NCBI RefSeq assembly: GCF_006265095.1
Contig: NZ_VCNK01000003.1
Span: 1-64,000, forward strand
Length of the DNA: 64,000 nt
Origin: Phaeobacter sp. B1627
GTDB lineage: Bacteria; Pseudomonadota; Alphaproteobacteria; Rhodobacterales; Rhodobacteraceae
Direction of reading: 5' to 3'
Both the position numbers and the translations under genes were made by a program. The notes under the pieces are model-generated. The model had not been told where the DNA came from. It did no database searches and was given only the letters and a program-made list of their open reading frames with translations. Positions 27,970 to 37,717 of the stretch are shown here, piece after piece; the stretch's first letter is position 1; each line of letters opens with the position of its first letter.

Positions 27970-28446
27970 ATGCAATCGCGCTTTCCCGGTCTGGACCGTT
28001 TCGATCAGGCGATTCTGCGCGAGCTCAGCCATAATGGCCGGGTGTCGGTGTCGGATCTGTCGCGTGTCATCGGTCTGTCGAAATCGCCGACGCAGGCGCG
28101 GCTGAAGCGGCTGGAGACGGAGGGGATCATCCAGGGCTACCGCGCTCTGATCGACCCCATCCGGCTCGGTCTCGACCATGTGGCCTTTGTGGAGGTGAAA
28201 TTGACCGACACCCGCGAGGCGGCGCTGGCGGCCTTCAATGCGGCTGTGGTTCAGGTGACGGAGATCGAGGAGGTGCATATGCTGGCCTCGCATTTCGACT
28301 ATCTGCTGAAGGTGCGCTGCCGGTCGATGTCCGACTTCCGAGCCGTGCTGGGCGAGAAGATATCCTCGCTGCCGCATGTCTCGTCGACCTCGACCTATAT
28401 GTCGATGCAGACCGTCAAGGACGACGGCGGCCTTGGGCCGATGTGA
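27970..28446 (+). CDS. putR: Lrp/AsnC-family regulator, probable proline-responsive activator of putA
   Basis: The 158-residue protein starts MQSRFPGLDRFDQAILRELSHNGRVSVSDLSRVIGLSKSPTQARLKRLE, an AsnC-type helix-turn-helix (residues about 5-60). It is followed by the RAM effector domain ending in SSTSTYMSMQTVKDDGG. ATG 27970 is chosen over a GTG at 27961 because ACGGAG lies 8 bases before it. The divergent position 112 bp from putA matches PutR of Rhodobacter and Agrobacterium, which activates putA with proline. The operator itself is not obvious to me. Confidence 0.88.
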   Translation: MQSRFPGLDRFDQAILRELSHNGRVSVSDLSRVIGLSKSPTQARLKRLETEGIIQGYRALIDPIRLGLDHVAFVEVKLTDTREAALAAFNAAVVQVTEIEEVHMLASHFDYLLKVRCRSMSDFRAVLGEKISSLPHVSSTSTYMSMQTVKDDGGLGPM

Positions 28447-28460
28447 TCGGGTGGCGTCCT

Positions 28461-28490
28461 GTGTCCAGGCATGTCCTGGAATGTCCTGGC
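28461..28490. repeat. 10-bp tandem repeat after putR
   Basis: GTGTCCAGGC, ATGTCCTGGA and ATGTCCTGGC follow each other 15 bp past the putR stop. The rest of the 290-bp gap to the tRNA gene shows no feature I can support apart from presumably the tRNA promoter. Confidence 0.6.
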
Positions 28491-28736
28491 CGGATGTCGG
28501 TGGGCAGGCGGCGAGCGCCCGGAAGATAATGATGAATTTCTGATTGAACCCATACCGCTGCGCCGCTAGATCTGGCGCCAACGTCGAGTCATGCAGGTCT
28601 TGTGCTGCGATTGGTCTGCTGGGTGAAAGCTGTTGGCTCAGCCGTGTATTTCGCCTTGGCATCAAGATGGCGTGACGCGATGGTCGTATCCGGCGCACTA
28701 TGTGCCGGGAGCGCAAAGGTGAAGACTGCGCCGGAT

Positions 28737-28823
28737 GCGGGCGTGATGGAATGGTAGACATACCAGACTTAAAATCTGTTGGGCCTTGTGCCCGTGTGGG
28801 TTCGAGTCCCACCGCCCGCACCA
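28737..28823 (+). tRNA. tRNA-Leu (UAA anticodon)
   Basis: The 87-nt gene folds as a class II tRNA. Acceptor arms are GCGGGCG (28737-28743) and CGCCCGC (28813-28819), with discriminator A and an encoded CCA (28821-28823). The anticodon loop CTTAAAA gives UAA. A long variable arm (TGGGCCTTGTGCCCG region) and T-arm GGGTTCGAGTCCCAC are clear. No attachment-site duplication of the 3' end is visible in the window. Confidence 0.95.
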
Positions 28824-29148
28824 AATGCCCCGCTTTCCCATAAAGTGATTATATTCCAATGATATAGGCTTTCATTGAATCTCGGGTGTTGAAACGCCCG
28901 ACATGACACTCCGCAAAACTCCCCACAGTGATCTGTTGCAAGGGGCGGGTGCGGCCGGGCGGAATATGGTGGGGCGAAGCTTTCAGGTTTGGATGCCCTT
29001 GAACATGCCGACGACACCGGTAGCGCCGATGCCGCCGATGCCGCCGATGCCGTTGTGTTCCCCGCCAAGTGTTGTGGGCGAAAGCCTGGACCCGGGGGAT
29101 GATGGTGCTCCGGGCGCGGCCTTTTGTTCTGCAGGGCGGGGTTGCCAC
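28824..29148. other. Spacer between tRNA-Leu and the ABC operon end, with a 9-bp repeat
   Basis: The 325-bp gap contains three perfect GCCGATGCC units at 29025-29051. On the minus strand these could read as a Gly-Ile-Gly series ending ...GMFKGIQT before a stop, but there is no start codon or ribosome site upstream, so I do not call a gene. Confidence 0.5.
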
Positions 29149-30162
29149 CTATCTTGCTGTGTCGAGCGCAGAGGTCCCTGTGATCTCGCGTTCCCTGACG
29201 TGGCAGGCCAGCCGATGACCGGGGCTCACCTCAACTGCGATCGGGCGGATCGTCTCGCAGCCGACCTGACGCAGGGGGCAGCGGGTGACGAAAGGACAGC
29301 CCTTGGGCATGTCCATCGGGTTCGGCACGTCGCCCTGTAGCGGCCGTGAGGTCTTGTTGCGTTCGGCCAGCGGATCGGGGATCGGCACCGCGCTCAGCAA
29401 TGCTTCGGTATAGGGGTGGAGCCGATGGGCAAAGAGCGTGTCGGTCGGCGCCTCCTCAACCACGGTGCCGAGGTACAGCACCGCAATCCGGTCGGCGATA
29501 TGCCGGATCACGCTCAGGTCGTGGCTGATGAAGAGGTAGGAAAGACCGAGATCCCGTTGCAGCCGCAGCAGCAGGTTCAGAACCTGGCTCTGGATCGACA
29601 CATCGAGGGCGGAGACAGCCTCGTCGCAGATCACCACGCGGGGCTCCAGGGCCAGCGCGCGGGCGATGACGACCCGCTGGCGCTGGCCGCCGGACAACTC
29701 GTTGGGGTAGCGGTCGTGCTGACCTGTCTGCAGCCCCACAAGCGCCATCAACTCGTCCACACGTTTGCGGCGGTCTGCCCTGTTGCCGACACCGTGGATT
29801 GCCAGCGGTTCGGCAATCGACTGGCCGATGGTCAGCTTGGGGTTGAGCGCCGACACGGGATCCTGAAACACCACCTGCAGGTCGCGCCAAAGCGCCTGAC
29901 GTTCGCGGCCCGTCATTGCGGCGACATTGCGCCCGTCAAAGAGAATTTCCCCCTCGGTCACCGGTGCGAGACCAAGGATGGCATTGCCGGTGGTGGATTT
30001 GCCGCAACCCGACTCGCCCACGATGCCGAGAGTCTCGCCCGCGTTGAGGGTGAAATCAACGCCGTCCACCGCGCGGACGACGGGCCTCTCGCCAAAGAGC
30101 GTGCCAGTGGCGACAGGGAAATGGACCTTGAGGCCCTTCACGGAAAGAAGCGGTTCGTTCAT
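29149..30162 (-). CDS. Dipeptide/oligopeptide-type ABC transporter ATP-binding protein (DppF/OppF type)
   Basis: From ATG 30162 ([16 protein letters not shown]) the protein has 337 residues. It shows Walker [10 protein letters not shown], the Q loop [11 protein letters not shown], signature LSGGQRQR, Walker [15 protein letters not shown] and the C-terminal peptide-transporter domain with Cys residues ([15 protein letters not shown]) that binds an Fe-S or disulfide in this subfamily. Its start overlaps the upstream ATPase stop by 4 bases. It is the last gene of the ten-gene operon starting at 40050. Confidence 0.9.
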   Translation of the reverse strand: MNEPLLSVKGLKVHFPVATGTLFGERPVVRAVDGVDFTLNAGETLGIVGESGCGKSTTGNAILGLAPVTEGEILFDGRNVAAMTGRERQALWRDLQVVFQDPVSALNPKLTIGQSIAEPLAIHGVGNRADRRKRVDELMALVGLQTGQHDRYPNELSGGQRQRVVIARALALEPRVVICDEAVSALDVSIQSQVLNLLLRLQRDLGLSYLFISHDLSVIRHIADRIAVLYLGTVVEEAPTDTLFAHRLHPYTEALLSAVPIPDPLAERNKTSRPLQGDVPNPMDMPKGCPFVTRCPLRQVGCETIRPIAVEVSPGHRLACHVREREITGTSALDTAR

Positions 30163-31139
30163 GCCAGATGCTCCACCTTGTCGGAATGCCAGCAAGCGGA
30201 GGCGTGAGCATCGCCACCTGCGACCGGCTCTAGCGGCGGTCGGGTGGTGCATTGATCCGAGGCAAGCGGGCAGCGGGTGCGAAAGCGGCAGCCCTCGGGC
30301 CATGCCGAGAGGTCGGGGACCGTTCCGCTGATCGAGAAGAGTTCTGTCTTCCGCGGGCCGTCCATACGCGGAATAGTCGCCAGCAGCAGCTTGGTATAGG
30401 GATGCCGGGGCGCGGCGAAAAGGTCATGCACCTCGGCCTGTTCCACGATGCCGCCCCCATACATCACACAGACCCGATCCGCGATCGAGGCGACAACGCC
30501 CATGTCATGGGTAATGATCAGGACCGAGGTCTCCGTCTCGTCGCGGAGCCGCCGCATCAGCTCCAGTATCTGCGCTTGAATCGTCACGTCGAGCGCGGTG
30601 GTCGGTTCATCCGCGATCAGCAGGCGCGGCTTGGCGATCAGCGCCGAGGCAATCATCACCCGCTGGCACATGCCGCCGGACAGCTCTGAGGGCAGTTGCC
30701 GGGCGCGCTGTTCTGGCGCGGGAATACCCACGTCGCGCAACATCTCCACCGCGCGGGTCCAGGCGTCGCGGCGGGTGGCACGACCATGCACGATCAGGCT
30801 CTCGGCCACCTGCGCCCCGACGCTCAGCAACGGATTGAGCGAGGCCACGGGCTCCTGGAAGATCATCGACAGGGATGTCCCGCGCAGCTTTTGCATTGCG
30901 GCGTCGTTTCCCAGATCCAGCAGGTCCCCGTCGAGCGTGGCGGTGCCGCCGGTCTGGCGCACCGAGCCGGAGAGCAGCCCCATGATCGCGAGCGCGGTCA
31001 GGCTCTTGCCCGATCCGCTTTCCCCGACAAGGGCGACGATCTCGCCACGGCCAATCGAAAAATCCACCCCGTCCACCACCGAATGTGGCCCGACGCCAAT
31101 GTCGAGGTCGCGGACCTCCAGCGTTTGCATGTCAGCCAT
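30159..31139 (-). CDS. Dipeptide/oligopeptide-type ABC transporter ATP-binding protein (DppD/OppD type)
   Basis: The 326-residue ATPase has Walker [11 protein letters not shown] loop [11 protein letters not shown], signature LSGGMCQR (an unusual Cys for Gln), Walker [15 protein letters not shown] and the C-terminal [15 protein letters not shown]. It overlaps the gamma-glutamyltransferase stop by 8 bases. It pairs with the 29149 ATPase as the two-nucleotide-domain engine for the DppBC-type permeases further up the operon, from which it is separated by three enzyme genes. Confidence 0.9.
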   Translation of the reverse strand: MADMQTLEVRDLDIGVGPHSVVDGVDFSIGRGEIVALVGESGSGKSLTALAIMGLLSGSVRQTGGTATLDGDLLDLGNDAAMQKLRGTSLSMIFQEPVASLNPLLSVGAQVAESLIVHGRATRRDAWTRAVEMLRDVGIPAPEQRARQLPSELSGGMCQRVMIASALIAKPRLLIADEPTTALDVTIQAQILELMRRLRDETETSVLIITHDMGVVASIADRVCVMYGGGIVEQAEVHDLFAAPRHPYTKLLLATIPRMDGPRKTELFSISGTVPDLSAWPEGCRFRTRCPLASDQCTTRPPLEPVAGGDAHASACWHSDKVEHLA

Positions 31140-32706
31140 TGCGCCCCCCTTCGGCCGCGCAGGCGGTCCAGGGGTTCACCGGATGCGCCATGCCCGAATT
31201 GAGACCGCCCTTGCGGCTCACGGCGGAGGGAATGGCGAAGAGCACCGGATGCAGGGAATTGGCGCGGATCTCGACCGGATAGGAGCGGCTCACCGTCGCC
31301 GCGACATCCGCTGCGGCGGCCTGATCGACGACAATGGTCGGGTTGGAGCCGTCGATACGGGGCGCGTGGAACGCCTCTTCCAACGACATGCCACGGTCGA
31401 GCACATAGCTGATGATCTGCGCGATGCAGGGAAAAATCTGTCGCCCTCCGGCTGCGCCAATCGCCAATGTGGGCTGGCCGTCGCGGCTGACGATTGCGGG
31501 GCTCATGTTGGCCAGCGGCCGTGCGGCGGGCGCAATGCAGTTGGGCACCCCCTCGCGCGGGTCGAACCACATCATGCCGTTGTTCATCAGCAGGCCGGTG
31601 CGGGGCAGGGTGACTTTTGACCCGAAGCGCGACAGCAGCGTATTGGTGAGCGAGACCATGTTGCCCTGCGCATCAACGACCGAGACATGGCTCGTGCAAT
31701 CGCCATGTGCGCCCGCATGGCCCATTGTTTTCAACCGCTCCTCGTAGGTGGTGCGGATGGCATCGGCATAGACCGCTGCGGCTTGCGCCTCGGAGGCGGC
31801 AGCGGGCAATTGAGCCTCGATACGGGCCAGTGTTTCCAGCAGGCTGGGACCGCCGCAGAGGCCAGGCACCACGGAGACCGTGGTATCGCGGTATTTGCCG
31901 GAGGTTGCCTTGGCCCAGCGGGGCTGAAACCCGGCGAGGTCCTCGCTGTCAATGAAAGAGCCACCGTCCTGCAGGTCGGCGACCAGATCGCGCGCCACTT
32001 CGCCTTCGTAGAAATCTCTTGCGCCCGCGCGGGCGAGCCGACGCAGCATGGCGGCCTTTGCGGGCATCGGCAGGTAGTCGACCTGTTTGCCGTTCGCCAC
32101 CCGCCGGGGTCTGCCATTGTCGAGAAAAAGCCGGGCGCTCTCCGGGAAGCGGGCCAGCCCCTGTGCGTCCACCGCGAGGCAGAGCGAGGTGAACCAGTCA
32201 ATCCGCATCCCGCGCCCGGCGATCTCGATCGCGGGGGCGAGGGCGTCTTCCCACGACAAGGTGCCATATTTTTCGAGCGCGGCGGCAAAGCCCGCGACCG
32301 CCCCGGGCACACAGATCGAAGGATACCCGATCAGGTTCCGGTCGTCCTTGACTGCGGGCCAGTCGAACCAGTCACCGTCGCTGCCGCCGACCAGCGGATA
32401 TTGAGCGCGGTCCATGTTGCGGCTGGCCCGAACGTTGAAATCGAGCGTATCGATCTGGCCCCCATCGGCGGGCGCCCAGAGCAGCAGACCGCCGCCGCCA
32501 ACCCCGCTGAGCCAGGGCTCCACAATCGACAGCACCAAGGCGGTGACGATGGCCGCATCCATCGCGTTTCCGCCATTCTCGAGCACCTTGGCACCCGCCT
32601 CGGCGGCCTCGAAATGCTGTGAGGCGACCAGCCCGTGCGGGCTCACAAGTTGTTTTTTGCTGACCGTCCAGGTCTCTTCGGCGCGGTCGGTCACGACTTG
32701 GTCCAT
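31132..32706 (-). CDS. Gamma-glutamyltransferase family protein
   Basis: The 524-residue N-terminal-nucleophile hydrolase has the autoprocessing threonine in [11 protein letters not shown] (Thr338), dividing it into about 337- and 187-residue subunits. Also present are the [11 protein letters not shown] oxyanion region and the [12 protein letters not shown] substrate block. It lacks a signal peptide, whereas many GGTs are periplasmic, so it probably acts in the cytosol on an imported gamma-glutamyl compound or on a related amide. It overlaps the deacetylase gene by 16 bases, and its position inside an ABC operon supports catabolism of the transported solute. Confidence 0.88.
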   Translation of the reverse strand: MDQVVTDRAEETWTVSKKQLVSPHGLVASQHFEAAEAGAKVLENGGNAMDAAIVTALVLSIVEPWLSGVGGGGLLLWAPADGGQIDTLDFNVRASRNMDRAQYPLVGGSDGDWFDWPAVKDDRNLIGYPSICVPGAVAGFAAALEKYGTLSWEDALAPAIEIAGRGMRIDWFTSLCLAVDAQGLARFPESARLFLDNGRPRRVANGKQVDYLPMPAKAAMLRRLARAGARDFYEGEVARDLVADLQDGGSFIDSEDLAGFQPRWAKATSGKYRDTTVSVVPGLCGGPSLLETLARIEAQLPAAASEAQAAAVYADAIRTTYEERLKTMGHAGAHGDCTSHVSVVDAQGNMVSLTNTLLSRFGSKVTLPRTGLLMNNGMMWFDPREGVPNCIAPAARPLANMSPAIVSRDGQPTLAIGAAGGRQIFPCIAQIISYVLDRGMSLEEAFHAPRIDGSNPTIVVDQAAAADVAATVSRSYPVEIRANSLHPVLFAIPSAVSRKGGLNSGMAHPVNPWTACAAEGGRNG

Positions 32707-33575
32707 ACCGGGTGCTCCAACAGCGTTTGGGGAATTTCGGGATTGATCTGGTTATGCTCCATCCCGTGCGCCGCGTGATGGGCGGCGATCTCTGCCACGG
32801 TGGCGACCCAGACGTCGCCTGCCGCGAGCACCTTCTCCAGCAGGCGTTCCAGCATCACCGGGCGGGCACCGCGCCCCGAGATCCAGTCATGCACGGTCAG
32901 CATGAAGAGCGACCCGAAGCGCCGGCTGGCCTCAAATTCCTCAACCCACATGCCGAGGATCTCGTCCGTGCCGCGCGGGGCGGGATCGCCGCCGCCGAGG
33001 AACTTGAAGAAAATCGCGTCATCGGTGCCCCAGCTCACCGGCACCTCGACCACGCCGTCGACCGTATGCGGGGTGTCGAACCCCATCAGCGAGCTGTCGT
33101 AGAAACCGAGGCGCTTCACCTCTGCCAGCATATGCGGCGTCATCTCCCAGGCCGGGGAGCGGAAGCCTTTTGGCGTCTCGCCGGTCTGCTTGCGGAAAAT
33201 CTCGATGGAGGCTTCCAGCATGCGGGTGAACTCCGCGTCAGAGACCTCGGTGACCAGCTCGTGGAAATAGCCGTGCAGCCCGACCTCGTGACCGGCGTCC
33301 ATCAGCGCAGGCAGCATCCAGGGGTGTGCCTCGGCCACCGCCCCTGGAACAAAGAAGCTGCCCTTGACGCCGAGATCCTTCAGGATCGAGCCGATCCGGC
33401 GGATCCCGACGCGCGGGCCGAAATTTCGCTGCTCAAGGTGACTGAGAAGCTGCGGTACATCATGGCGGTTGTTCCACATCCAGGGCGAATGGGCATCCAC
33501 GTCCATGCTGAAGCAAAAGGCCGATGCCTTGCCGTCGGGCCAGGGATAGGGGGCGGGGAGGTCGAGCGTGCTCAT
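32691..33575 (-). CDS. Polysaccharide deacetylase family (CE4/PuuE-like) hydrolase
   Basis: The 294-residue NodB-fold hydrolase has an Asp in FCFSMDVDAHSPWMW (Asp25) and the metal histidines in GLHGYFHE (His101, His105). A conserved FRSPAWEMTP carries the arginine motif, and VHDWISGRG lies near residue 235. Members without signal peptides, as here, act on small amides (for example allantoinase PuuE or N-acyl amides) rather than cell-wall glycans. It overlaps the short-chain dehydrogenase by 4 bases. It is likely a cytosolic amidase for a compound imported by the surrounding transporter. Confidence 0.85.
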   Translation of the reverse strand: MSTLDLPAPYPWPDGKASAFCFSMDVDAHSPWMWNNRHDVPQLLSHLEQRNFGPRVGIRRIGSILKDLGVKGSFFVPGAVAEAHPWMLPALMDAGHEVGLHGYFHELVTEVSDAEFTRMLEASIEIFRKQTGETPKGFRSPAWEMTPHMLAEVKRLGFYDSSLMGFDTPHTVDGVVEVPVSWGTDDAIFFKFLGGGDPAPRGTDEILGMWVEEFEASRRFGSLFMLTVHDWISGRGARPVMLERLLEKVLAAGDVWVATVAEIAAHHAAHGMEHNQINPEIPQTLLEHPVWTKS

Positions 33576-34360
33576 AGCGGGGCCTTTTTGTCCTGATAAA
33601 CGTCCATCGAACCGATAGAATTGCCGCCGTCCACGGTCAGCGTTGCGCCGGTGACGAAACTGGCGGCCTCACTCGCGAGGTAGAGGGCGGCGGGGACCAC
33701 ATCGTCGGCGGTGGAGGCCCGTCCCAGCGGCATGGAGGCGGTGACCCGTTTGACATGTTCCTCGGGCAGGGGACTGGCGGTGGAGCCGGCGGCAAATCCG
33801 GGCTCCAGCGCGTTCACACGGATGCCGTAGCGTGCCAGCTCCAGCCCGTAGCCCTTGGTCAGCCGGTCGAGCGCGGTTTTGGACAGGCTATAGGGGGCCG
33901 CGGTCAGACGCATCTTGCGTGCGGCTCCGGAGGAAATGTTGATCACGCTGCCCTTGCGGTTGGCCCCGATCATCTGGGTCGCGATCCCGCGGGTCATCAG
34001 ATGGACGGCGCGCAGGTTGATGTCGAGGATGCGGTCCCATTGCTCGGCATCGGTGTCGAGGAGGAACCCCGAGGGGTAGACGCCTGCGTTGTTGATGAGC
34101 ACATCGGCCGCCCCCCAGCGTTGGCCGACCTCACTGACGAGGGCGTCAATCGCCTTTGCATCGCGCAGGTCGCAGGCGCAGCCGAAGCTCCCCTCTGCGC
34201 CCAGTTCTGCGGCGAGGGCATCAAGCGCGCTTTGGTCGGTATCGGTCAGGCAGAGCTTGGCGCCCAGCTTGCCAAAACCATCTGCCAGCCAGCGCCCGAC
34301 CACGCCGAGCGCGCCGGTGACGATGACATGTTTGCCTTCAAATTCGGTTCCAAAATTCAT
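33572..34360 (-). CDS. Short-chain dehydrogenase/reductase
   Basis: The 262-residue NAD(P)-dependent enzyme has the cofactor motif TGALGVVG (residues 15-22), the NNAG motif (90-93), the catalytic Ser near 143 and the YxxxK pair Tyr157-Lys161 in PYSLSKTALDR. A C-terminal DGGNSIG completes the classical SDR pattern. The start lies 4 bases from the permease stop. It presumably oxidises or reduces an intermediate from the transported compound; the substrate cannot be inferred from sequence. Confidence 0.9.
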   Translation of the reverse strand: MNFGTEFEGKHVIVTGALGVVGRWLADGFGKLGAKLCLTDTDQSALDALAAELGAEGSFGCACDLRDAKAIDALVSEVGQRWGAADVLINNAGVYPSGFLLDTDAEQWDRILDINLRAVHLMTRGIATQMIGANRKGSVINISSGAARKMRLTAAPYSLSKTALDRLTKGYGLELARYGIRVNALEPGFAAGSTASPLPEEHVKRVTASMPLGRASTADDVVPAALYLASEAASFVTGATLTVDGGNSIGSMDVYQDKKAPL

Positions 34361-34363
34361 GAC

Positions 34364-35230
34364 TTACCGTGACTTAGGGTTGAGGTAGGCGCTGAGGCGG
34401 TCACCAATCAGGTTGACCGACAGCACGAGGAGGAAGAGGCAGAGCCCCGGGAAGGTCGCGATCCACCAGGCGGTGGAGACGTAGTTCCGCCCGACGCTGA
34501 GCATCGCACCCCAGCTCGCGGTGGGGGGCTGGACGCCGAGACCAAGGAAGGACAGGCCCGCCTCAAACAGGACCATCAGGCCGAACTCCAATGTGGCCAC
34601 CACAGCAAGCGGGGCGAGGATGTTTGGCAGGATGTGCAGGAACAGCACCCGCAGGGGCCCCGCCCCCATCGCCCTTGCGAGCCGCACATAGGGCTGGTTT
34701 GATATCGCCAGCGTCTGGCCATAGGCCACGCGGGCATAGCGCGGCCAGCGGGTCAGGGCGAGGACAAGCACCACATTCGTGAAACCGGGGCCCAGGACCG
34801 ACACCATGATGATCGCCAGCAGGATCGCCGGGATCGACAGGAAAATATCAACGAGGCGCATCACAACCACCTCGACCCAGCTGCCGCGATAGCCCGCCAG
34901 CATGCCCAGCGTGATCCCCACTGCGCCCGACAGGATCACCGACAGGACCGCGACCGAAAGCGAGACCCGCGCGCCGTAGATGACACGGCTGAGCAGATCG
35001 CGGCCAAGCTCGTCCGAGCCGAGCAGATAGTAGGTGCCCCGTGCCTCGGTTCCGGGCGGTTTGAGCCGACCCATCAGGTTTTGCGTGTCGGGATTGTAGG
35101 GGGCGATCAAAGGCGCGAAAATCGCCACAATGACCAGGGCGGCGAGGATCGCCACGAAGACGCCTGCGGGAACGCCGCCGTTGGCTTGCGGCAGGAACAG
35201 GCGCCGCCATGTTGCGGTCAGCGCGGTCAT
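34364..35230 (-). CDS. Dipeptide-type ABC permease (DppC)
   Basis: The 288-residue permease has an N-terminal cytoplasmic lead, first helix FVAILAALVIVAIFAPLIAPY and the DppC-typical EAA loop RLARAMGAGPLRVLFLHILPNILAPLAV. It overlaps the partner permease start by 4 bases (35227-35230). Together with the partner permease it forms the translocation channel of the dipeptide/nickel-type transporter whose two ATPases lie further down the operon. Confidence 0.9.
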   Translation of the reverse strand: MTALTATWRRLFLPQANGGVPAGVFVAILAALVIVAIFAPLIAPYNPDTQNLMGRLKPPGTEARGTYYLLGSDELGRDLLSRVIYGARVSLSVAVLSVILSGAVGITLGMLAGYRGSWVEVVVMRLVDIFLSIPAILLAIIMVSVLGPGFTNVVLVLALTRWPRYARVAYGQTLAISNQPYVRLARAMGAGPLRVLFLHILPNILAPLAVVATLEFGLMVLFEAGLSFLGLGVQPPTASWGAMLSVGRNYVSTAWWIATFPGLCLFLLVLSVNLIGDRLSAYLNPKSR

Positions 35231-36153
35231 GCCCGGCCCCCCTTGCGGATGCGCGGATCGACCACGCTATACAGGATATCGGCCACCAGGTTGACGCTGA
35301 TGGTGACAAAGGCGCCCAGCAGGACGATGCCCTGAACCACCACGAAATCGCGGGCTTGTACCGACTGCACGGTGAGCTGCCCCAGGCCGGGCCATGCGAA
35401 GACGGTTTCAACGATCACCGCCCCCGCGAGAAGCTGCGAGATTTCCAGGGCGCTGATCGAGATCACGGGGATCAGCGAGTTCCGGATCAGGTGTTTGCCG
35501 ACCAGCCGCCCGGTGGTGACGCCGCGTGCGCGGGCGGAGCGGATATAGTCCTTCGACATCTCGTCGAGGATCGAACTGCGGGCGATCCGTGCGTAGGTTG
35601 CCATCGACAGCAGCCCCAGCGCGATCGACGGCATGATGAGATGGCTGAAACTGCCCGACCCCGACGGCGGCAGCCAGCGCAGCCAGACCCCGAAGACCAT
35701 GATCATCAGGATGCCGCTCCAGAAGGTCGGCATGCTTTGGGCGCCCAGCACGACCCCCATCAGCAGGTTCGTGGCGCGATACCTGCGCCAGATCGCCATG
35801 GCAAGGCCGACCGGCAAGCCGATCACAAACGCCACAAGGAGCGCCCCGCCGGTCAGTTGCAGCGTATAGGGCAGCCGCGACATGATGATTTCGGTGACGG
35901 CAACATTTTGGACATAGGATGTCCCGAAGTCGAGCCGCAGCATATCCCAGAGGTAGTTCACATATTGGACGACCAGCGGCTGATCGAGGCCGAGCGACCG
36001 GCGCAGGGCGTCGATATCCGCCTGTGTCGCCGTTTCAGGCACCAGCAGGTAGGTGGGATCTCCGGTCAGGCGCTGGATGAAGAACACCAGCGTCATCACG
36101 CCGAAGATCGCCACCAGCGCCTGACCCAGTCTTTGAAGGAGGAAGACTGACAT
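35227..36153 (-). CDS. Dipeptide-type ABC permease (DppB)
   Basis: The 308-residue permease begins with the DppB-typical MSVFLLQRLGQALVAIFGVMTLVFFIQRLTGDP and contains the EAA loop IRSARARGVTTGRLVGKHLIRNSLIPVIS. Six transmembrane segments are visible. It starts 7 bp from the stop of the upstream binding protein (36161), so the binding protein and permease share one message without a hairpin between them. Confidence 0.9.
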   Translation of the reverse strand: MSVFLLQRLGQALVAIFGVMTLVFFIQRLTGDPTYLLVPETATQADIDALRRSLGLDQPLVVQYVNYLWDMLRLDFGTSYVQNVAVTEIIMSRLPYTLQLTGGALLVAFVIGLPVGLAMAIWRRYRATNLLMGVVLGAQSMPTFWSGILMIMVFGVWLRWLPPSGSGSFSHLIMPSIALGLLSMATYARIARSSILDEMSKDYIRSARARGVTTGRLVGKHLIRNSLIPVISISALEISQLLAGAVIVETVFAWPGLGQLTVQSVQARDFVVVQGIVLLGAFVTISVNLVADILYSVVDPRIRKGGRA

Positions 36154-36160
36154 GGCCTGC

Positions 36161-37651
36161 CTATTCGCTCCAGTTCATGCGGTTCAGGAACAGGCTCTCG
36201 TTTGCCGTCGGCGTCCATTCCAGATTTTCCGATGCCCCGTAAAGAGCCACCGCCTGATAGAGCGGCAGGATATAGGCATTGTCGTGAACGATCTGCTGGA
36301 CGTTGCTGTAGGCCTCCATGCGGGTCTCGTCATCCAGCGCGGTGCGCCCTTTTTCCAGCAGGCTGTCGAGGTCCGCGTCATTCACCCGGCTCCAGCTGGA
36401 GGAGGAATGCAGGAGCGGAAACTGGACCCCGTCAACGTCCTGACAGGCGCAGGACCAGCGGCCGAAGCTGAGATAGGGCCGTTCGGACTGCTCCGGCGCG
36501 CGGGCCGCTTGCAGGTAGGTGCTCATGTCGGTCATCGAGATCTCGACGTCAAAGCCCGCTTCGGTGAGCATCTGCTGAATGGCTTGCACGATGCGCTGAT
36601 CGTAGACAGGCGAGGTGGCGAATTGCATCGGCGTGTTGCCCGCGCCGGTTTCCGCGACGATGCGCTTGGCTTCCTCCGGGTCGTAGGGGATCGCCGCTGC
36701 GTCCGCGACGTAGCCGTAGTGCGATGGCGTCGCCATCTGGTGAACCACCGTTTCACCCCCGGCCAAAATACCCTGCACGATGCCCTCGCGGTCGATCGCC
36801 ATGGTGGCCGCCTTGCGGACCTCGGGATCATCAAACGGCGCCCGAATGGTGTTCATGCCCATGAAGGCCACCCGCTCGGTCGGGGCGGTGAGGACCTGAA
36901 TGCCGGATTGGGTCTCAAGCTGCCGCGCGAAATCGCTGTCGATCGACACGATAAGGTCCGCGGTGCCCGCACTCAGATTCGCCACCCGGGTGGAGGCATC
37001 GGGCACGGCGACAAAGGAGACGGTCTCGAACGGGCCGGTATCGCCCCAATAGTTTTCGTTCCGGCTCAGTGTCACGTCCACGCCGCGCTTCCAGCCTTCA
37101 AACGTGAAGGGACCGGAGCCCACGGGAGCCGCGTTGAAGGCCTCGTTCCCGACCGCTTCAACCACGTGTTTGGGCACGACGGAGAGCTTCACAAGCTGTG
37201 CCAGCAGCACCGGGTAGGCACCTTTGGTGGTGAGCGTCACCTCATATTCGCCGGTGGGTTCGGCGCCGATGATCTGGTTGAACTGACCCAGTTGCGGGGA
37301 GCCGAATTCAGGGTTGGTGATGCGCTGGATCGAAAAGGCGACATCCTCCGCCGTCAACGGTTCGCCGTCATGGAAGACCACATCGTCGCGGATCGTCAGC
37401 ACCATCTCGGTGTCTGAAACCTGTTTCCAGTCGGTCGCGATCTGCGGAATGATTTTGCCCGCGTTATCCCGGGTCACGATGTTGTCAAAAATGTTGCGAT
37501 AGACGTAGTAGCTGTCGGGGTTCCACTGTTGGTGCGGGTCCAGCGTGGATGGCTCGTTCACCAGGTTGACGGTGAAGTCCTGCGCCATCAAAGCGGGCGC
37601 GGACAACAGCGTGACAGCGGCGGCGATGCCATGGGTAAATGCACGTATCAT
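36161..37651 (-). CDS. Dipeptide-type ABC substrate-binding protein, paralogue 2
   Basis: The 496-residue SBP_bac_5 (cluster C) protein has a signal peptide MIRAFTHGIAAAVTLLSAPALMA and mature start QDFTVNLVNEPSTLDPHQQWNPDSYYVYRNI. It is clearly a paralogue of the adjacent 37718-39232 gene, sharing the N-terminal block, KLSVVPKHV, LSFGRWSCACQDVDGVQFPLLHSSSSWSRV and the C-terminal SLFLNRMNWSE. The CACQ segment near residue 410 is unusual for this family and shared by both. Two paralogues feeding one permease pair suggest related but different ligands. Confidence 0.9.
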   Translation of the reverse strand: MIRAFTHGIAAAVTLLSAPALMAQDFTVNLVNEPSTLDPHQQWNPDSYYVYRNIFDNIVTRDNAGKIIPQIATDWKQVSDTEMVLTIRDDVVFHDGEPLTAEDVAFSIQRITNPEFGSPQLGQFNQIIGAEPTGEYEVTLTTKGAYPVLLAQLVKLSVVPKHVVEAVGNEAFNAAPVGSGPFTFEGWKRGVDVTLSRNENYWGDTGPFETVSFVAVPDASTRVANLSAGTADLIVSIDSDFARQLETQSGIQVLTAPTERVAFMGMNTIRAPFDDPEVRKAATMAIDREGIVQGILAGGETVVHQMATPSHYGYVADAAAIPYDPEEAKRIVAETGAGNTPMQFATSPVYDQRIVQAIQQMLTEAGFDVEISMTDMSTYLQAARAPEQSERPYLSFGRWSCACQDVDGVQFPLLHSSSSWSRVNDADLDSLLEKGRTALDDETRMEAYSNVQQIVHDNAYILPLYQAVALYGASENLEWTPTANESLFLNRMNWSE

Positions 37652-37684
37652 GGTCTGATCTTTCCTTCAAAGCTGCGGGAATGA

Positions 37685-37709
37685 GGGGCCGTGCATCCGG
37701 CGCGGCCCC
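37685..37709 (-). terminator. Intercistronic hairpin between the two binding-protein genes
   Basis: Arms GGGGCCGTGC (37685-37694) and GCGCGGCCCC (37700-37709) pair over 10 bp with one wobble and a 5-base loop, 8 nt past the stop of the first binding-protein gene. As no T tract follows, it is more likely a 3'-end stabiliser or attenuator than a full terminator. Confidence 0.6.
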
Positions 37710-37717
37710 AGGGCCGG

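Noticed and set aside
25065-28034. 989-codon open frame opposite putA
   Set aside because: An antisense artefact of codon bias; the real gene is PutA with all catalytic motifs.
28737-28823. tRNA-Leu as an integration site of a genomic island
   Set aside because: No integrase and no duplicated tRNA 3' end are seen in the window.
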